Part shown: positions 1 to 11,488 of the stretch, piece by piece | How the letters are laid out: each line of letters begins with the position of its first letter | Position numbering within the stretch: position 1 is the stretch's first letter | Origin: Hoeflea sp. | GTDB taxonomy: Bacteria > Pseudomonadota > Alphaproteobacteria > Rhizobiales > Rhizobiaceae | Direction: 5' to 3' | DNA: 64,000 bases | Assembly: GCA_019084245.1 (NCBI GenBank) | Contig: JAHRFE010000007.1 | Location: 124,001 to 188,000 of the forward strand | Notes under the pieces: generated by a model | The model's database searches: none | Told to the model about the DNA's origin: nothing | The model's input: only the letters and a program-made list of their open reading frames with translations | Translations under genes and position numbers: made by a program

Positions 1-51
1 GCGGCGCATGCCGCGCTTGGACGGGGAGGTTTTACGCTTCGGAACAGCCAT
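1..51 (-). CDS. rpmF: 50S ribosomal protein L32, N-terminal fragment
   Basis: Only the first 17 codons lie in the window; the gene runs off the left edge. The reverse strand reads MAVPKRKTSPSKRGMRR, the characteristic basic N-terminus of L32, a large-subunit ribosomal protein. The ATG is the complement of 49-51, preceded on that strand by a GGAG-type ribosome-binding site. It is transcribed in the same direction as the GST and mtgA genes, but about 180 bp separate it from the GST stop, so an operon is possible but not shown. Confidence 0.93.
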   Translation of the reverse strand, partial: MAVPKRKTSPSKRGMRR

Positions 52-230
52 GACGAACTCCAGTTCAACATTTAGACATGATCGACGGCCGACCCGGGGG
101 CCGAAACTGACGCATGCCGATTTCGGAAATTTGACGGGCTTATACATGGCAATTGCGGGTTTGACCAGCGTTGGCGCGCATTTTTTTGCCACCGGAAACC
201 CGCTCGGGCTCTGCCGCATCAGCCACTCCC

Positions 231-878
231 TCAGGCCTCGTCTTCCTCGACGACCCATGGTTCGGCGCGGCCGGCCGCTTCCCACTCGCGCCACGCCGGC
301 AGCTGCTTCATCCGGGACATGTAGCCCGCCACATCGGGCCGGGTTTCGAAGGCATAGACGTCAAGACGGTTGACCACCGGCGCAAACATGGCGTCGGCGA
401 TCGAAAACCCGCCCAGCAGGAACGGTCCGCCATGCTGCTCGAGGCACTCGCTCCACAGGGCCTGGATGCGAGCGACGTCGGCGAGAATGGCGGGTGTCAG
501 GGCGATTGGCCGGCGCTCGCGCCGCATGTTCATCGGGCAGGCGGACCGCAAGGCCTGAAACGAGGACACCATCTCGGAACTCATCGCCATGGCCTTGCTG
601 CGCGTTACTGGATCCTCGGGCCACAGGCCCGAGCCCGGATGCTTGCGGGCGACATGATCAAGGATGGCCAGGGATTCCCAGATGGTGGCGCCATCGTCGA
701 CCAGGACCGGGACCTTGCCGGTGGGCGAGAATGCCTTGAACGCGGGATTGCCTCGGGCCATGTCGAAAGGGACCAGACTTTCCTCGAACGCAATGCCGGT
801 CACGCGCATGCCGATCCAGGGCCGGAACGACCAGGAGGAATAATTCTTGTTGCCAATGTAAAGGACCGGGCCGGCCAT
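231..878 (-). CDS. Glutathione S-transferase family protein
   Basis: A 215-residue cytosolic protein of normal GST length. The N-terminal half (about 1-80) is thioredoxin-like, with a VPVLVDDG stretch matching the conserved cis-proline and glutathione-binding strand, followed by WESLAILDH. The C-terminal half is helical and carries a GGFSIADAMFAPV segment matching the GST N-capping region. The start has a GAGG ribosome-binding site seven bases upstream. GSTs conjugate or reduce electrophiles with glutathione; the substrate cannot be inferred. It lies between rpmF and mtgA on the same strand. Confidence 0.9.
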   Translation of the reverse strand: MAGPVLYIGNKNYSSWSFRPWIGMRVTGIAFEESLVPFDMARGNPAFKAFSPTGKVPVLVDDGATIWESLAILDHVARKHPGSGLWPEDPVTRSKAMAMSSEMVSSFQALRSACPMNMRRERRPIALTPAILADVARIQALWSECLEQHGGPFLLGGFSIADAMFAPVVNRLDVYAFETRPDVAGYMSRMKQLPAWREWEAAGRAEPWVVEEDEA

Positions 879-952
879 GGGCGCACCTCACGATGATGGG
901 AGTTCAATCCCTTGCATGCGCAGCAAGGCGGGAAAAGCCAATTCCCTTGAAC

Positions 953-1702
953 TCAATCATAAAGGCATTTGATGTAGGCGCCGGACTGGGCGGCTCTCTT
1001 TTCAATGATGCCGGCCAGGCGTGTCATGCCGCGCGAGGGGTTGGCGGCATTGCGCTTGATCGGGTTGGGCAGGGTGACGGCAAGGAGCGCGGACTGGCGG
1101 GCCGAGAGTTTGGCGGCCGGCACGCCGAAATAGGCCTGAGCGGCGGCTTCGACGCCATAGACCCCCGGCGCCCATTCGGCGATATTGAGATAGATTTCCA
1201 TCGTACGCCGCTTGGTCCAGAGCATATCCATCCACATGGCCAGCGGGATCTCCAGCGCCTTGCGCACCACTGAACGGGTTGATGGGAGAAACAGGTTCTT
1301 CGCGGTCTGCATCGGTATCGTGCTGGCGCCGCGGGTGGCTTCGCCGACCAGCGCGTCATCGATCACCAGATTGAGCTCCTTCCAGTCGATGCCGGAATGG
1401 GTGCAAAACTGACCGTCTTCCGACATCATCACCGACTGCACCAGAACAGGGGCGATGGCATCGAAATCGACCCACTGGCGCTCATAGGCCCGGCCCGACA
1501 TCATCTCGCCCAGCATCAGGGTGGAGACCGGACGGATCTGCGGCATGGCATAGAGCGGAATCAGCAGATAGGGCAGGCCGACCGCCAGGACCACGAGGAC
1601 GAAGGCCCATGACAGAACGCGCCGGAAAATCGACCGGCGGCGGGGCGGTCGGCCTGTGTCCCGCCTCTCTCCGACAATATCGCTGGAATCCTGTCTGGTC
1701 AC
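953..1702 (-). CDS. mtgA: Monofunctional biosynthetic peptidoglycan transglycosylase
   Basis: A 249-residue GT51 glycosyltransferase that polymerises lipid II into glycan strands at the inner membrane. A basic N-terminus (~30 residues) is followed by one membrane segment ([18 protein letters not shown]). GT51 motifs follow in order: [14 protein letters not shown] with the catalytic Glu, [17 protein letters not shown], and [20 protein letters not shown]. There is no transpeptidase domain, so it is MtgA rather than a class A PBP. The start is GTG (complement of 1700-1702) with AGGGAAAG upstream. It is divergent from ispA. Confidence 0.95.
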   Translation of the reverse strand: MTRQDSSDIVGERRDTGRPPRRRSIFRRVLSWAFVLVVLAVGLPYLLIPLYAMPQIRPVSTLMLGEMMSGRAYERQWVDFDAIAPVLVQSVMMSEDGQFCTHSGIDWKELNLVIDDALVGEATRGASTIPMQTAKNLFLPSTRSVVRKALEIPLAMWMDMLWTKRRTMEIYLNIAEWAPGVYGVEAAAQAYFGVPAAKLSARQSALLAVTLPNPIKRNAANPSRGMTRLAGIIEKRAAQSGAYIKCLYD

Positions 1703-1917
1703 CTGACTTTCCCTGGATGAAAGATGCCGCCTGCCGAGGCCTGGCTCATGTCCTTATCTAGCTTGCGCGCGGATGGCCAGTCCAAAGCCGCGCTCCCCGC
1801 GCCATTCCCGCCGTGGCTCATTCATCCCGACGGACGCTGGTCCGCCCATCGCGCCGGGGATTTCTTCGGGGCAAACAAGCCATTGCCGCGCGCTGCACGG
1901 CATGGCAAGAAACCGGC

Positions 1918-2835
1918 ATGGACCGGGTTCACACAGACAGCTTCGCCGCGCGGCTCGACGCTGCGGCACAGGATGTGGCGGCGCTGCTTGCGGCACTGCT
2001 TTCAGACATGCCGCTCGACGGCGAGATCGCCCGTCCCCAGCAGCTGATGAGCGCGATGCGCCACGGGGTGCTCAATGGCGGCAAGCGGCTGCGCCCGTTT
2101 CTGGTGCTGGAGACCGCGCGGCTTCTGGGCGGGCCGGAGGCTGCGGCACTGCGCGTTGCCGCTGCACTGGAATGCATTCACTGCTATTCGCTGATTCACG
2201 ATGACCTTCCTGCAATGGATGATGACGACCTCAGGCGCGGCCAGCCGACGGTCCACATCGCCTTTGACGAGGCGACGGCGATTCTGGCCGGCGATGCGCT
2301 TCTGACCCTGGCCTTTGATATTCTTTCCGCACCCGAAACGGTTTTGCCGGACTGTACCAGACTGGCGTTGATCAACCAGCTTGCCCGGGCTTCCGGCGCC
2401 GGCGGCATGGTCGGAGGTCAGGCGCTGGACCTTCAGGCCGAGCGGGTATCGCCGGATGAGGCTGGAGTGGTGCGGCTTCAGGCGATGAAGACCGGCGCAT
2501 TGCTGCGCTATGCCTGCGCGGCAGGCGCCATTGCTTCCGGGGCAGACGCCGAAACCCTCGCCCGGATGACCAGGTTCGGCGACGTCATCGGGCTTGCCTT
2601 TCAATTGGCGGATGATCTGCTGGATGTGACCTCGGATGCCGCCACCCTGGGCAAGGCCGCGGGCAAGGATGCCGGACGCGGCAAGGCGACATTGGTGTCG
2701 CTTCACGGCGTCGATGCGGCACGGCGCAAGCTCGATGGCCTGGTCGAGGAAGCGGCGCTGCTGCTTGAACCGTTTGGAGCGGGGGCCGGCCCCTTGATCG
2801 AAGCCGCCGGGTTCATTGCCAGCCGCGACCGGTAA
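1918..2835 (+). CDS. ispA: Farnesyl/geranyl diphosphate synthase (polyprenyl synthetase)
   Basis: Condenses IPP with DMAPP/GPP to short-chain prenyl diphosphates that feed undecaprenyl phosphate, quinones and hopanoids. All five prenyltransferase regions are visible: GGKRLRPFLVLE, the first Asp-rich motif DDLPAMDDDDLRRG, GQALDLQAE, KTGALL, and the second Asp-rich motif FQLADDLLDVTSD followed by GKAAGKDAGRGKATLVSLHG. The four-residue insertion in the first DDxxD motif is typical of bacterial class II FPP synthases. I place the start at ATG 1918 (305 aa), because upstream in-frame codons (from 1813) do not resemble the family. Confidence 0.93.
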   Translation: MDRVHTDSFAARLDAAAQDVAALLAALLSDMPLDGEIARPQQLMSAMRHGVLNGGKRLRPFLVLETARLLGGPEAAALRVAAALECIHCYSLIHDDLPAMDDDDLRRGQPTVHIAFDEATAILAGDALLTLAFDILSAPETVLPDCTRLALINQLARASGAGGMVGGQALDLQAERVSPDEAGVVRLQAMKTGALLRYACAAGAIASGADAETLARMTRFGDVIGLAFQLADDLLDVTSDAATLGKAAGKDAGRGKATLVSLHGVDAARRKLDGLVEEAALLLEPFGAGAGPLIEAAGFIASRDR

Positions 2836-2952
2836 GAGCCGGCCCTGCCCGGGCCGAATTTTGATGGCGTGAAGCGCCCCATACAGGCCTCTTTATACGA
2901 GTTTATTAACCAACTCGCGGCATTATCCTGAAAAACAGGTGCTGCCAGAAAC

Positions 2953-5475
<2,523 letters not shown>

Positions 5476-5829
5476 TCGTCGCCCCTTGCGAAGTGACCTG
5501 CGGGACGACTGCGCCCCCCGGGCGAAGGGTCATTCCAGACAAGGCTGTTTTGGCTTGGGTCAGACCTGTCGGCACAACCGGGCAACACAATACACATGCG
5601 CCCCGGCCTCCGTGAGGATCACAAGGATGCTGACGCATGCGCGCCCTTGTCCCTTCTTTTCATGGGGGGGTAAGCGCGGTGTTCCGTCTGTCAGGATTTG
5701 CGGAGATTGCTCCCGTATCACCGCAGTGCCGCCCCTTTACCTTGGCCATTCGCACTTGGGTTTGGTCCGGGTGCCTGGCCTGTTGCAGGGTGTCGATGCA
5801 GGTCTGTGCGTGCCGGAGCCAAGTATGCA

Positions 5830-5940
5830 ATACTCGGGCCTGTCCCGAGTATCTGCCGCCGCCCGCCGCGCCACAGTTGGTCCAGCGGGAAAACCCGAGG
5901 GGCCAGCAGATCCTCGGCACGACGGCCGAGGATGACGACG
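5830..5940 (+). repeat. Intergenic repeat, copy 1
   Basis: Begins with the short palindrome ACTCGGGCCTGTCCCGAGT and ends with TCCTCGGCACGACGGCCGAGGA, so both ends can form hairpins. The second copy at 6874 matches almost base for base, in the same orientation, with only a handful of differences and a one-base length change. Rhizobial genomes carry mosaic intergenic palindromic elements (for example RIME-type) of similar design; assignment to a named family is inference. Confidence 0.85.
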
Positions 5941-6639
5941 GAGAGGCGGGCCGGGCGTGATGATGGCGAGGGCGGGGGGACGACGCAGGGGGCGTGCCAA
6001 GCCGCCGCGCACCTGTCACGACGTGCAGGAACCGTCCCGAAAACGTGGATAGACCCGCTCAGCCGTTCCAACAAGTCCAGTCACTTAACCGAAAATCCGC
6101 CCGATCTTTTCCCCACCTTCCACCCGCATGCGATCATCGTTGCACTTCCGCTGCCGGATGGTCTCGCGAGCGTATCGGGCCAGGCGGAAGGGAATGCCCC
6201 GGTGCGCCGCGTCTCGACGCAAGGCGCGCACTCCGGGGAGGCGATGGCCAACGCGGTTCCGCTGGCGGGCGGCGCTCTTGAGCGCCGTGCAAAGCCAGCC
6301 ACCGGGCCGGGTCCCGATCCGTCCGCGACATGCGGGCGAGGGCGGGGGCCAGCGGTCCGGGCCTGTGGCGGACATGCCGCGCTCGATGCGAACTCCCCGG
6401 GCGATCCCGCCTCAGGGGGCCGGCATCACCCAAGAGCGCGCGCAGGGTCCGTGCCGGAATTCGCGCCCAAAGCATCTCTCGCGGATCGAGTCCCGACCCG
6501 CGGCCGGGGCAACCCGGGCGGAGAGCCCCGATGAGGGGCCGGTGGATAAGCCAGCTCCGTGTGCGTGCGAGGCCGACGCCTGTCGGGTGGGGACGCCATC
6601 CGGCGAGTTCCGGGCCGCGCGCTGTCAGCGCCACCCCCT

Positions 6640-6670
6640 TGCCCATGCCGGCTGACACCCGGCATGGGCA
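6640..6670. repeat. Perfect 12-bp inverted repeat
   Basis: TGCCCATGCCGG, a 7-nt loop, then CCGGCATGGGCA. No T-run follows on either strand, so it does not look like an intrinsic terminator. Its role is unknown. Confidence 0.7.
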
Positions 6671-6873
6671 AAACACATACCTCCGAAGGCACTGCCCCGC
6701 GCGGCCCTCCGGACTGCCTTCCTGACCACACCCCGGCGGCATTTGTCGCGCGGCAGTGCGCCCGGCTGCCTCGCTGGGCACGGTTGACTTTCGGGCGAAG
6801 CAAAGCCGAAGCCCCGACCGCCGGCCCCTCGTTTCGTCATCCTTGGCCCCGGGCATCCGCCCCCTCCGCCGTC

Positions 6874-6981
6874 ATACTCGGGCCTGTCCCGAGTATCTGC
6901 CGCAGCCCGCCGCGCCACAGTTGGTCCAGCCGAAAACCCGAGGGGCCGGCAGATCCTCGGCACGACGGCCGAGGATGACGA
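6874..6981 (+). repeat. Intergenic repeat, copy 2
   Basis: Second copy of the element at 5830, in the same orientation: it starts with the ACTCGGGCCTGTCCCGAGT palindrome and ends with the CCTCGG...CCGAGG hairpin. The two copies bracket about 0.93 kb of DNA without a recognisable gene. Confidence 0.85.
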
Positions 6982-7230
6982 TGGCGGGGCGGCGGCCTCA
7001 CGATGGCCCTGGCGGGGAAGAGGGTGGCGAGGCGTCCTACGGTGCCGACGGCGAGGGCGGCGACGGCGCGGCGCCCCCACATTGACGCCCAGGCCGGTGA
7101 CACCTCGGCCATCGCCCGCAAGGCGGCCGCGCAATCCAGTCCCCGGCATGCTGCACTCCGCCTTTGCCCTTGCATCGCGCCCTTCGCCTGTGGCACCTGT
7201 GCGCCACCACCTTCACAAAGGAGCCCCGCC

Positions 7231-7644
7231 ATGAGCCGAGACGACACCACAGCCCTGATCCGCCGCTATCTCGAGGCCTTCAACGCCAAGGACTCCGACG
7301 GCATGCTCGATTGCCTCACCGATGACGTGGCCCACGACATCAACCAGGGCGGGCGCGAGATCGGCAAGGAGAAATTCCGCTGGTTCAACGCCAAGATGAA
7401 CCGGCATTATGACGAGGAACTCGGCGACATCGCCATCATGGTGGACGAGAGCGGAGGCCGCGCGGCGGCCGAATTCACCGTGCGCGGCACCTATCTGGCG
7501 ACCGACGAGGGCCTGCCCGAAGCCAATGGCCAGCGCTACTCGCTGCCCGCGGGCATCTTCTTCGAGATCGACGACGGGCTCATCAGCCGGGTGACAATGA
7601 GCTACAACCTTCCGGGCTGGATCGCCCAGGTCAAGGCCGGCTGA
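7231..7644 (+). CDS. NTF2-like / SnoaL-type ketosteroid-isomerase-related protein
   Basis: A 137-residue cytosolic protein with the alpha+beta cone pattern of the NTF2 superfamily: an N-terminal helix (TTALIRRYLEAFNAKD) leading into DGMLDCLTDDVAHDIN, then beta strands ending in GIFFEIDDGLISRVTMSYNL. The start at ATG 7231 follows AAAGGAG with good spacing. Only 11 nt separate it from the following GNAT gene, so the two are probably co-transcribed. Members of the fold include isomerases, cyclases and non-enzymatic binding proteins; the ligand is not predictable here. Confidence 0.85.
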   Translation: MSRDDTTALIRRYLEAFNAKDSDGMLDCLTDDVAHDINQGGREIGKEKFRWFNAKMNRHYDEELGDIAIMVDESGGRAAAEFTVRGTYLATDEGLPEANGQRYSLPAGIFFEIDDGLISRVTMSYNLPGWIAQVKAG

Positions 7645-7655
7645 GGCGCAAGCGC

Positions 7656-8258
7656 TTGACGGCCACGCCGCCGCTCACCTTCTCGGTGCTGGGCGCGGAC
7701 GAGATCGGCGCCGCGCTCGAGGATCTGGCGCGGCTCAGGATCGCCGTCTTTGCCGCCTGGCCCTATCTCTACGAGGGCGATGCGGCCTATGAACGGCGCT
7801 ATCTCGCCCGATTCGCCGCCTCCCCGGGCGCCGTGATCATCGCTGCGCGCGATGGCGCGGGGCGCATGGCCGGCGCGGCGACGGCGGCGCCGCTTGCCGA
7901 TCACGCCGACGAATTCGCAAGCCCCTTTGCGAAGGCCGGGCTCGATCCACGCGACTTCTTCTACCTGGCCGAATCGGTGCTGCTGCCAGACTACCGGGGG
8001 CAGGGCGCGGGACGACGCTTCTTCGAGCTGCGCGAGGCGGCCGCCCGCGCCCAGGGCTTTTCGCGCAGCGTCTTCGCCTCGGTCATGCGGCCCGCCGATC
8101 ATCCGGCCCGTCCGTCCGACTACGTGCCGCTCGACGCCTTCTGGCGGCGGCTCGGCTACCGGCCGATCGAGGGCCTTGTGGCGGACTTCTCCTGGCGCGA
8201 CCTCGGCGCGACGGCGGAAACCGTCAAGTCCTTGCAGGTCTGGGGGAAGACGCTGTGA
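7656..8258 (+). CDS. GNAT family N-acetyltransferase
   Basis: A 200-residue acetyl-CoA-dependent acyltransferase. The central acetyl-CoA pyrophosphate loop is visible as LPDYRGQGAGRRFFELRE (R/Q-x-x-G-x-G/A), preceded by the beta strand FYLAESVLL. The N-terminal VFAAWPYLYEGD segment resembles a conserved alphaproteobacterial GNAT subgroup. The start appears to be TTG at 7656, since no better in-frame start precedes the conserved part. Second gene of a probable two-gene unit with the NTF2-like protein. Acceptor substrate unknown. Confidence 0.87.
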   Translation: MTATPPLTFSVLGADEIGAALEDLARLRIAVFAAWPYLYEGDAAYERRYLARFAASPGAVIIAARDGAGRMAGAATAAPLADHADEFASPFAKAGLDPRDFFYLAESVLLPDYRGQGAGRRFFELREAAARAQGFSRSVFASVMRPADHPARPSDYVPLDAFWRRLGYRPIEGLVADFSWRDLGATAETVKSLQVWGKTL

Positions 8259-8365
8259 GGTGCGGGGAGCGCGCGGGACGCGCCAAGTGCTGACGCCGGC
8301 GAATTCTGTTGCGCAATGGTGCGGCGGCTGATTACCTCCGATCATCGCAATCAAGAGGATCGGTC

Positions 8366-9382
8366 ATGGCGTCGATGAAGTTCACTGCACTCGCAATCCT
8401 GATGCTGTTTTCAGTGGCGCAAGCGGCAAGGGCCAATGACACCACCGCCGAGATGAAGACCGGCGGCCTGGTTTTCGTGCAGACCGACGCGATCTCCATG
8501 GTGGAGGAGAAGCTCTATATTTCGCCCCGCGAGGTTCGTGTCGAATACCGGTTCCGCAACATCACAGACAGGGACGTCGAGGCGCTGGTTGCCTTCCCGG
8601 TTCCCGACATTGAAGGCGGCTACGACAGGATGGTCGCGGTCGATCCCGATGCAGGCGACAATTTCCTCGGCTTCGAGGCGAGCCAGGATGGAGTGCCGAT
8701 CAAGGCGGAACTGCAGCAGCAGGCTGTCGTCCACGATGTCGACCTGAGCGCGGAGCTCAAAGCTGAAAACATTCCGCTGATGCCGGGTGCGGAGGCGACC
8801 GCTGCCGCGCTGTCGAGGCTCGGCCCGCAAGCGGTCGAGCGGTTCAGGGGGCTTGGCCTCATCGGCATCGAGCAATGGGACGACGGCAGCGGCATGAAGG
8901 ACCATCTGGTGCCGCTCTGGACGCTGAAATCGGTCTACTGGTGGAAGACCGTCTACCCGGCCAACAGCGAGGTGACCGTGAGCCACCGCTACACGACCAG
9001 CGTCGGCGGCACGGTCGATGTCACCTATCTCGACGAGAACGGCGAGCCGCGCGGCGAGCGCTTCGCTGAATACGAGAAGCGATACTGTCTCGATGACGCC
9101 ATGGTGCGGATCGCGCAGAAAAACCGCAAGGCGACGCTGGAGACGGGAATGCCGCTCTATGTCGAGAACTGGATTTCCTACATCCTGATGACCGGCAACA
9201 ACTGGGCCGGGCCGATCGGCTCGTTCACGCTGACCATCGACAAGGGCGATACCAGAAACGTGGTCAGCTTCTGCGGCGAAGGCGTGACCAAGACCGGGCC
9301 CACGACCTTCGAGATGAAGAAGACGGATTTCTATCCCGAACGCGATCTGGAGATCCTGCTCCTGGTCCCGGCAGGCTTCTGA
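8366..9382 (+). CDS. DUF4424 exported protein
   Basis: A 338-residue protein with a clear signal peptide (hydrophobic residues ~5-18, cleavage near ARA|ND), so exported to the periplasm. The start at ATG 8366 follows AGAGGATCGG; an ATG three codons later is also possible. The mature part shows beta-rich segments (EVRVEYRFRNITDRDVEALV; VYPANSEVTVSHRYTTSVGG) and WISYILMTGNNWAGPIGSF, all typical of DUF4424. The family has no established function. It is followed by the inverted repeat copy at 9384. Confidence 0.85.
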   Translation: MASMKFTALAILMLFSVAQAARANDTTAEMKTGGLVFVQTDAISMVEEKLYISPREVRVEYRFRNITDRDVEALVAFPVPDIEGGYDRMVAVDPDAGDNFLGFEASQDGVPIKAELQQQAVVHDVDLSAELKAENIPLMPGAEATAAALSRLGPQAVERFRGLGLIGIEQWDDGSGMKDHLVPLWTLKSVYWWKTVYPANSEVTVSHRYTTSVGGTVDVTYLDENGEPRGERFAEYEKRYCLDDAMVRIAQKNRKATLETGMPLYVENWISYILMTGNNWAGPIGSFTLTIDKGDTRNVVSFCGEGVTKTGPTTFEMKKTDFYPERDLEILLLVPAGF

Positions 9383-9383
9383 A

Positions 9384-9474
9384 GCCAGTCGCGTTCAAAC
9401 GGATTCGCTTGAACGATAACGACGTGCATTCATTCAAGATGTTGCAGCGCGGCGCGTCCAGTCGGATGCGCGGC
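9384..9474 (+). repeat. Intergenic palindromic repeat (left copy of inverted pair)
   Basis: Contains the hairpin CGTTCAA-N10-TTGAACG followed by GATAACGACGTGCATTCATT. The same sequence in inverted orientation lies at 11190-11283. It begins two bases after the DUF4424 stop codon. The rest of the gap up to 9730 shows only the leader of the next gene and no other gene. Confidence 0.8.
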
Positions 9475-9730
9475 GCTTGTCTTGTGACCATTCCTGTTTC
9501 TTGTGAGGAAAAGAAACGCCGGCGAGGGTAGCCGCCCTCGGCCAGCGATGGGGCACAGGATCGCGGCGCTGTCTGCTCCTGCAAGCTGAATGCATCATGA
9601 ACGGGCGGTTCCGGTTCGGTTCAGACTGGCGGGACTAGTGTGGGGTCAATCGATCGGGACACCGGTTGAGACAGGATCGAAACCCGGGACACCCCCAAGG
9701 CGCAAGCGCCCTCACACCAGGAGAACAGTC

Positions 9731-10126
9731 ATGAACGCTTTCATCCGCAATGCCCTCGCCGCCCTCGTTGTCGCCACTGCCGGCATCGCTGCTTCCGCAC
9801 CTGCCGCAAATGCCGGCGGCATCGGCTTCGAACTGTCCATCGGCGGCCCCGGCGGCAGCATCGTCGTCCGCGACCATGACCGCCGCGGCGGCTGGGACCG
9901 TGGCCGCGGCCCTGGCCGGGACCGGGGCCACGGCTGGGACCGCGGCCGCAGCTTCTGCAGCCCGCACCAGGCCGTCGACAAGGCCCGCCACATGGGCGTT
10001 CGCCGCGCCGAAATCGTCGGCGCCGGTCCGCGCCGGGTCGTTGTCGAGGGCTTCCGCCATCACCGTCCGGCCCGCGTGATCTTCGCCAATGAGCGCCATT
10101 GCCCGGTCATCGGCTTCCGCCGCTAA
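9731..10126 (+). CDS. Small exported Gly/Arg/Asp/His-rich protein
   Basis: 131 residues. The signal peptide is clear (AALVVATAGIAASAPAANA|GG), with the start at ATG 9731 after CAGGAGAACAG. The middle is low-complexity, with repeats of DRRGGWDRGRG type. The C-terminal 60 residues form a compact domain (SPHQAVDKARHMGVRRAEIV...ANERHCPVIGF) containing two Cys that could form a disulfide. I do not recognise an assigned function; similar small periplasmic proteins are common in rhizobia (recollection, not checked). A strong terminator follows directly, so it is the end of its transcript. Confidence 0.8.
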   Translation: MNAFIRNALAALVVATAGIAASAPAANAGGIGFELSIGGPGGSIVVRDHDRRGGWDRGRGPGRDRGHGWDRGRSFCSPHQAVDKARHMGVRRAEIVGAGPRRVVVEGFRHHRPARVIFANERHCPVIGFRR

Positions 10127-10163
10127 GCAGGCATGGTTCAGGCCGCTGCTTCGACCCCGCACG

Positions 10164-10197
10164 ACAAGACCCCGGGAACCTCTTCCCGGGGTCTTGT
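10164..10197. terminator. Strong intrinsic terminator-like hairpin
   Basis: A perfect 15-bp stem, ACAAGACCCCGGGAA pairing with TTCCCGGGGTCTTGT around a 4-nt loop, 37 nt after the small exported protein gene. It lies between convergent genes and could serve both strands. Confidence 0.85.
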
Positions 10198-10269
10198 GCT
10201 GTCCGGTCCTGTCTTAAGGATTGGGCGGCGAGCCCTGCGCCTGCCGCACGAGGCGCGCCGCGAGATTCA

Positions 10270-11031
10270 CTACTGCTGAATTTCCCAGCTGACGCTGACG
10301 GTGACGCGGTACTCGTTCTCGCCCGAGGCCACCGGCACCGCCGAATCGGCCTTGGCGGAGGCGCCCGCCATTTCGGCGCGCATCATCGGCATCGGCGGCG
10401 CTGAATAGGCGTTCTCGGAAACTTGCGTGATGCGGCCGAGCGACACGCCGAGCGCCTCGACCATTGCTTCCGCCTTGGCTTTTGCCTTGGCGATGGCGTT
10501 GAGCCGGGCGGTTTCGCGCACGGTGTCCTGGTCGTCATTGGTGAAGATCACGTCGCCGCCCTGGTTGACGCCGAGGCTGACGGAGCTGTCGAGAATGGCG
10601 CCGAGCCGGTCGAGATCGCGGATGCGCACGGTCAGCGTGTTGTTGACGCTGTAGCCGGTGATCCTGGGCTGCTCGGTGGTGCCGTTCTGGTTCTGCGGAT
10701 AGACCCAGCGCGGCTGGATCGAGAAGCCGCCGGTCTGCAGATCGCGCTCGGCGATGCCTTCTTCCTTCATCGCGGCCAGCACCGCGGCCATCGCCTCGTT
10801 GTTGGCGTCAAGCGCCGCGCGCGCGGTCTCGGCCTCGCGCAACACCGTGAGCGCCACGACCGCCATGTCCGGCGCGACGGCGGCCACACCTTCGCCGGAC
10901 ACCGAGATCACCCCCGGCGCGGGCGTCCTGGCGTCCTGGGCGTAGGCCCGCGGAGCGGCGGAAAGCAGTGTGGCGGCGAGCGCGGCCGCGAGCACGATCC
11001 GGTTGCCTGTTGTGGGAGAAAGTGAGGTCAT
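10270..11031 (-). CDS. SIMPL domain (DUF541) periplasmic protein
   Basis: 253 residues with a signal peptide (IVLAAALAATLLSAAPRAYAQ). The SIMPL/DUF541 domain is recognised by ISVSGEGVAAVAPDMAVV at its start, AIAKAKAKAEAMVEALGVSL in the helical part, and the C-terminal ENEYRVTVSVSWEIQ strand. E. coli YggE and mammalian SIMPL belong to the family; members have been linked to oxidative stress but have no defined reaction. The start (complement of 11029-11031) matches the signal peptide and has a GTGAG-type site upstream on its strand. Confidence 0.9.
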   Translation of the reverse strand: MTSLSPTTGNRIVLAAALAATLLSAAPRAYAQDARTPAPGVISVSGEGVAAVAPDMAVVALTVLREAETARAALDANNEAMAAVLAAMKEEGIAERDLQTGGFSIQPRWVYPQNQNGTTEQPRITGYSVNNTLTVRIRDLDRLGAILDSSVSLGVNQGGDVIFTNDDQDTVRETARLNAIAKAKAKAEAMVEALGVSLGRITQVSENAYSAPPMPMMRAEMAGASAKADSAVPVASGENEYRVTVSVSWEIQQ

Positions 11032-11189
11032 GAAAAGTCTCCGATCTGATGCAATTGTCCCGTCGTCCATCTGTTTGGCGGGGGATTGTGGACGCATTGC
11101 GGCGATGGCCTCCGGTCTGCCGCAGCCCCACGGCGATCTCATGCCAATGCCCGGATTCACGGCGTCCGGCAAGGCCCGGCCTTCGCAGC
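11032..11189. other. Leader region of the SIMPL gene
   Basis: First part of the gap between the SIMPL gene and the tRNA. It should hold the promoter of the SIMPL gene on the minus strand, but I could not pick convincing -35/-10 boxes. The rest of the gap holds the inverted repeat copy at 11190 and then about 200 bp with no recognisable feature. Confidence 0.4.
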
Positions 11190-11283
11190 GCCGCACATCC
11201 AACCGGATGCCAAAGGTCGCTCTGCCATCTTGAATGAATGCATGTCGTTATCGTTCAAAGACACCCGTTTGAACGCGACAGGC
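11190..11283 (-). repeat. Intergenic palindromic repeat (right copy of inverted pair)
   Basis: On the minus strand it reads GCCTGTCGCGTTCAAACGGG and continues with TTGAACGATAACGACATGCA, matching the copy at 9384 with the same CGTTCAA/TTGAACG hairpin. Together the copies flank the small exported protein and SIMPL genes in inverted orientation. Confidence 0.8.
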
Positions 11284-11488
11284 CTTGGCGTGCAGTCTAT
11301 TGGCCGAACGTCCGCGCGCGCCTGTCGGCCGCAGCCGGGACGAATGCCGGCATGGCGCCGCAAACTCTTGTGATGGCTTTCATTTTGGTCTAAACCGCGT
11401 CGATCCGGACAGACCGTCCGGCCGGGGATCTTGCCCGCAGCCTGCGCGCCGCGGCTTTCAGGCGGCGGTCGCCGCATCGGGAAACTCC

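Larger units (their letters stand above)
5476..7230. other. 1.75 kb region without a credible gene, repeat-rich
   Basis: Several open frames cross this stretch on both strands, but all translate into Arg/Pro/Gly/Ala-rich sequence without domains, have poor starts, and overlap one another, as expected by chance in high-GC DNA. What can be seen is a pair of near-identical ~110 bp direct repeats (5830 and 6874), a perfect 12-bp inverted repeat (6640-6670) and unusually high GC with runs of G or C. It may hold decayed genes or a non-coding RNA; I could not identify either. Confidence 0.6.

Noticed and set aside
5698-6534. A 278-residue plus-strand frame in the repeat-rich region
   Set aside because: The translation is Arg/Pro/Gly-rich with no domain, the start has no ribosome-binding site, and competing frames cover the same bases.
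6640-6670. The 12-bp inverted repeat as an intrinsic terminator
   Set aside because: There is no T-run on either strand and no gene ends nearby.
6134-6856. A 240-residue minus-strand frame in the same region
   Set aside because: Composition is dominated by R, P, G and A. I looked for transposase or nuclease motifs and found none.
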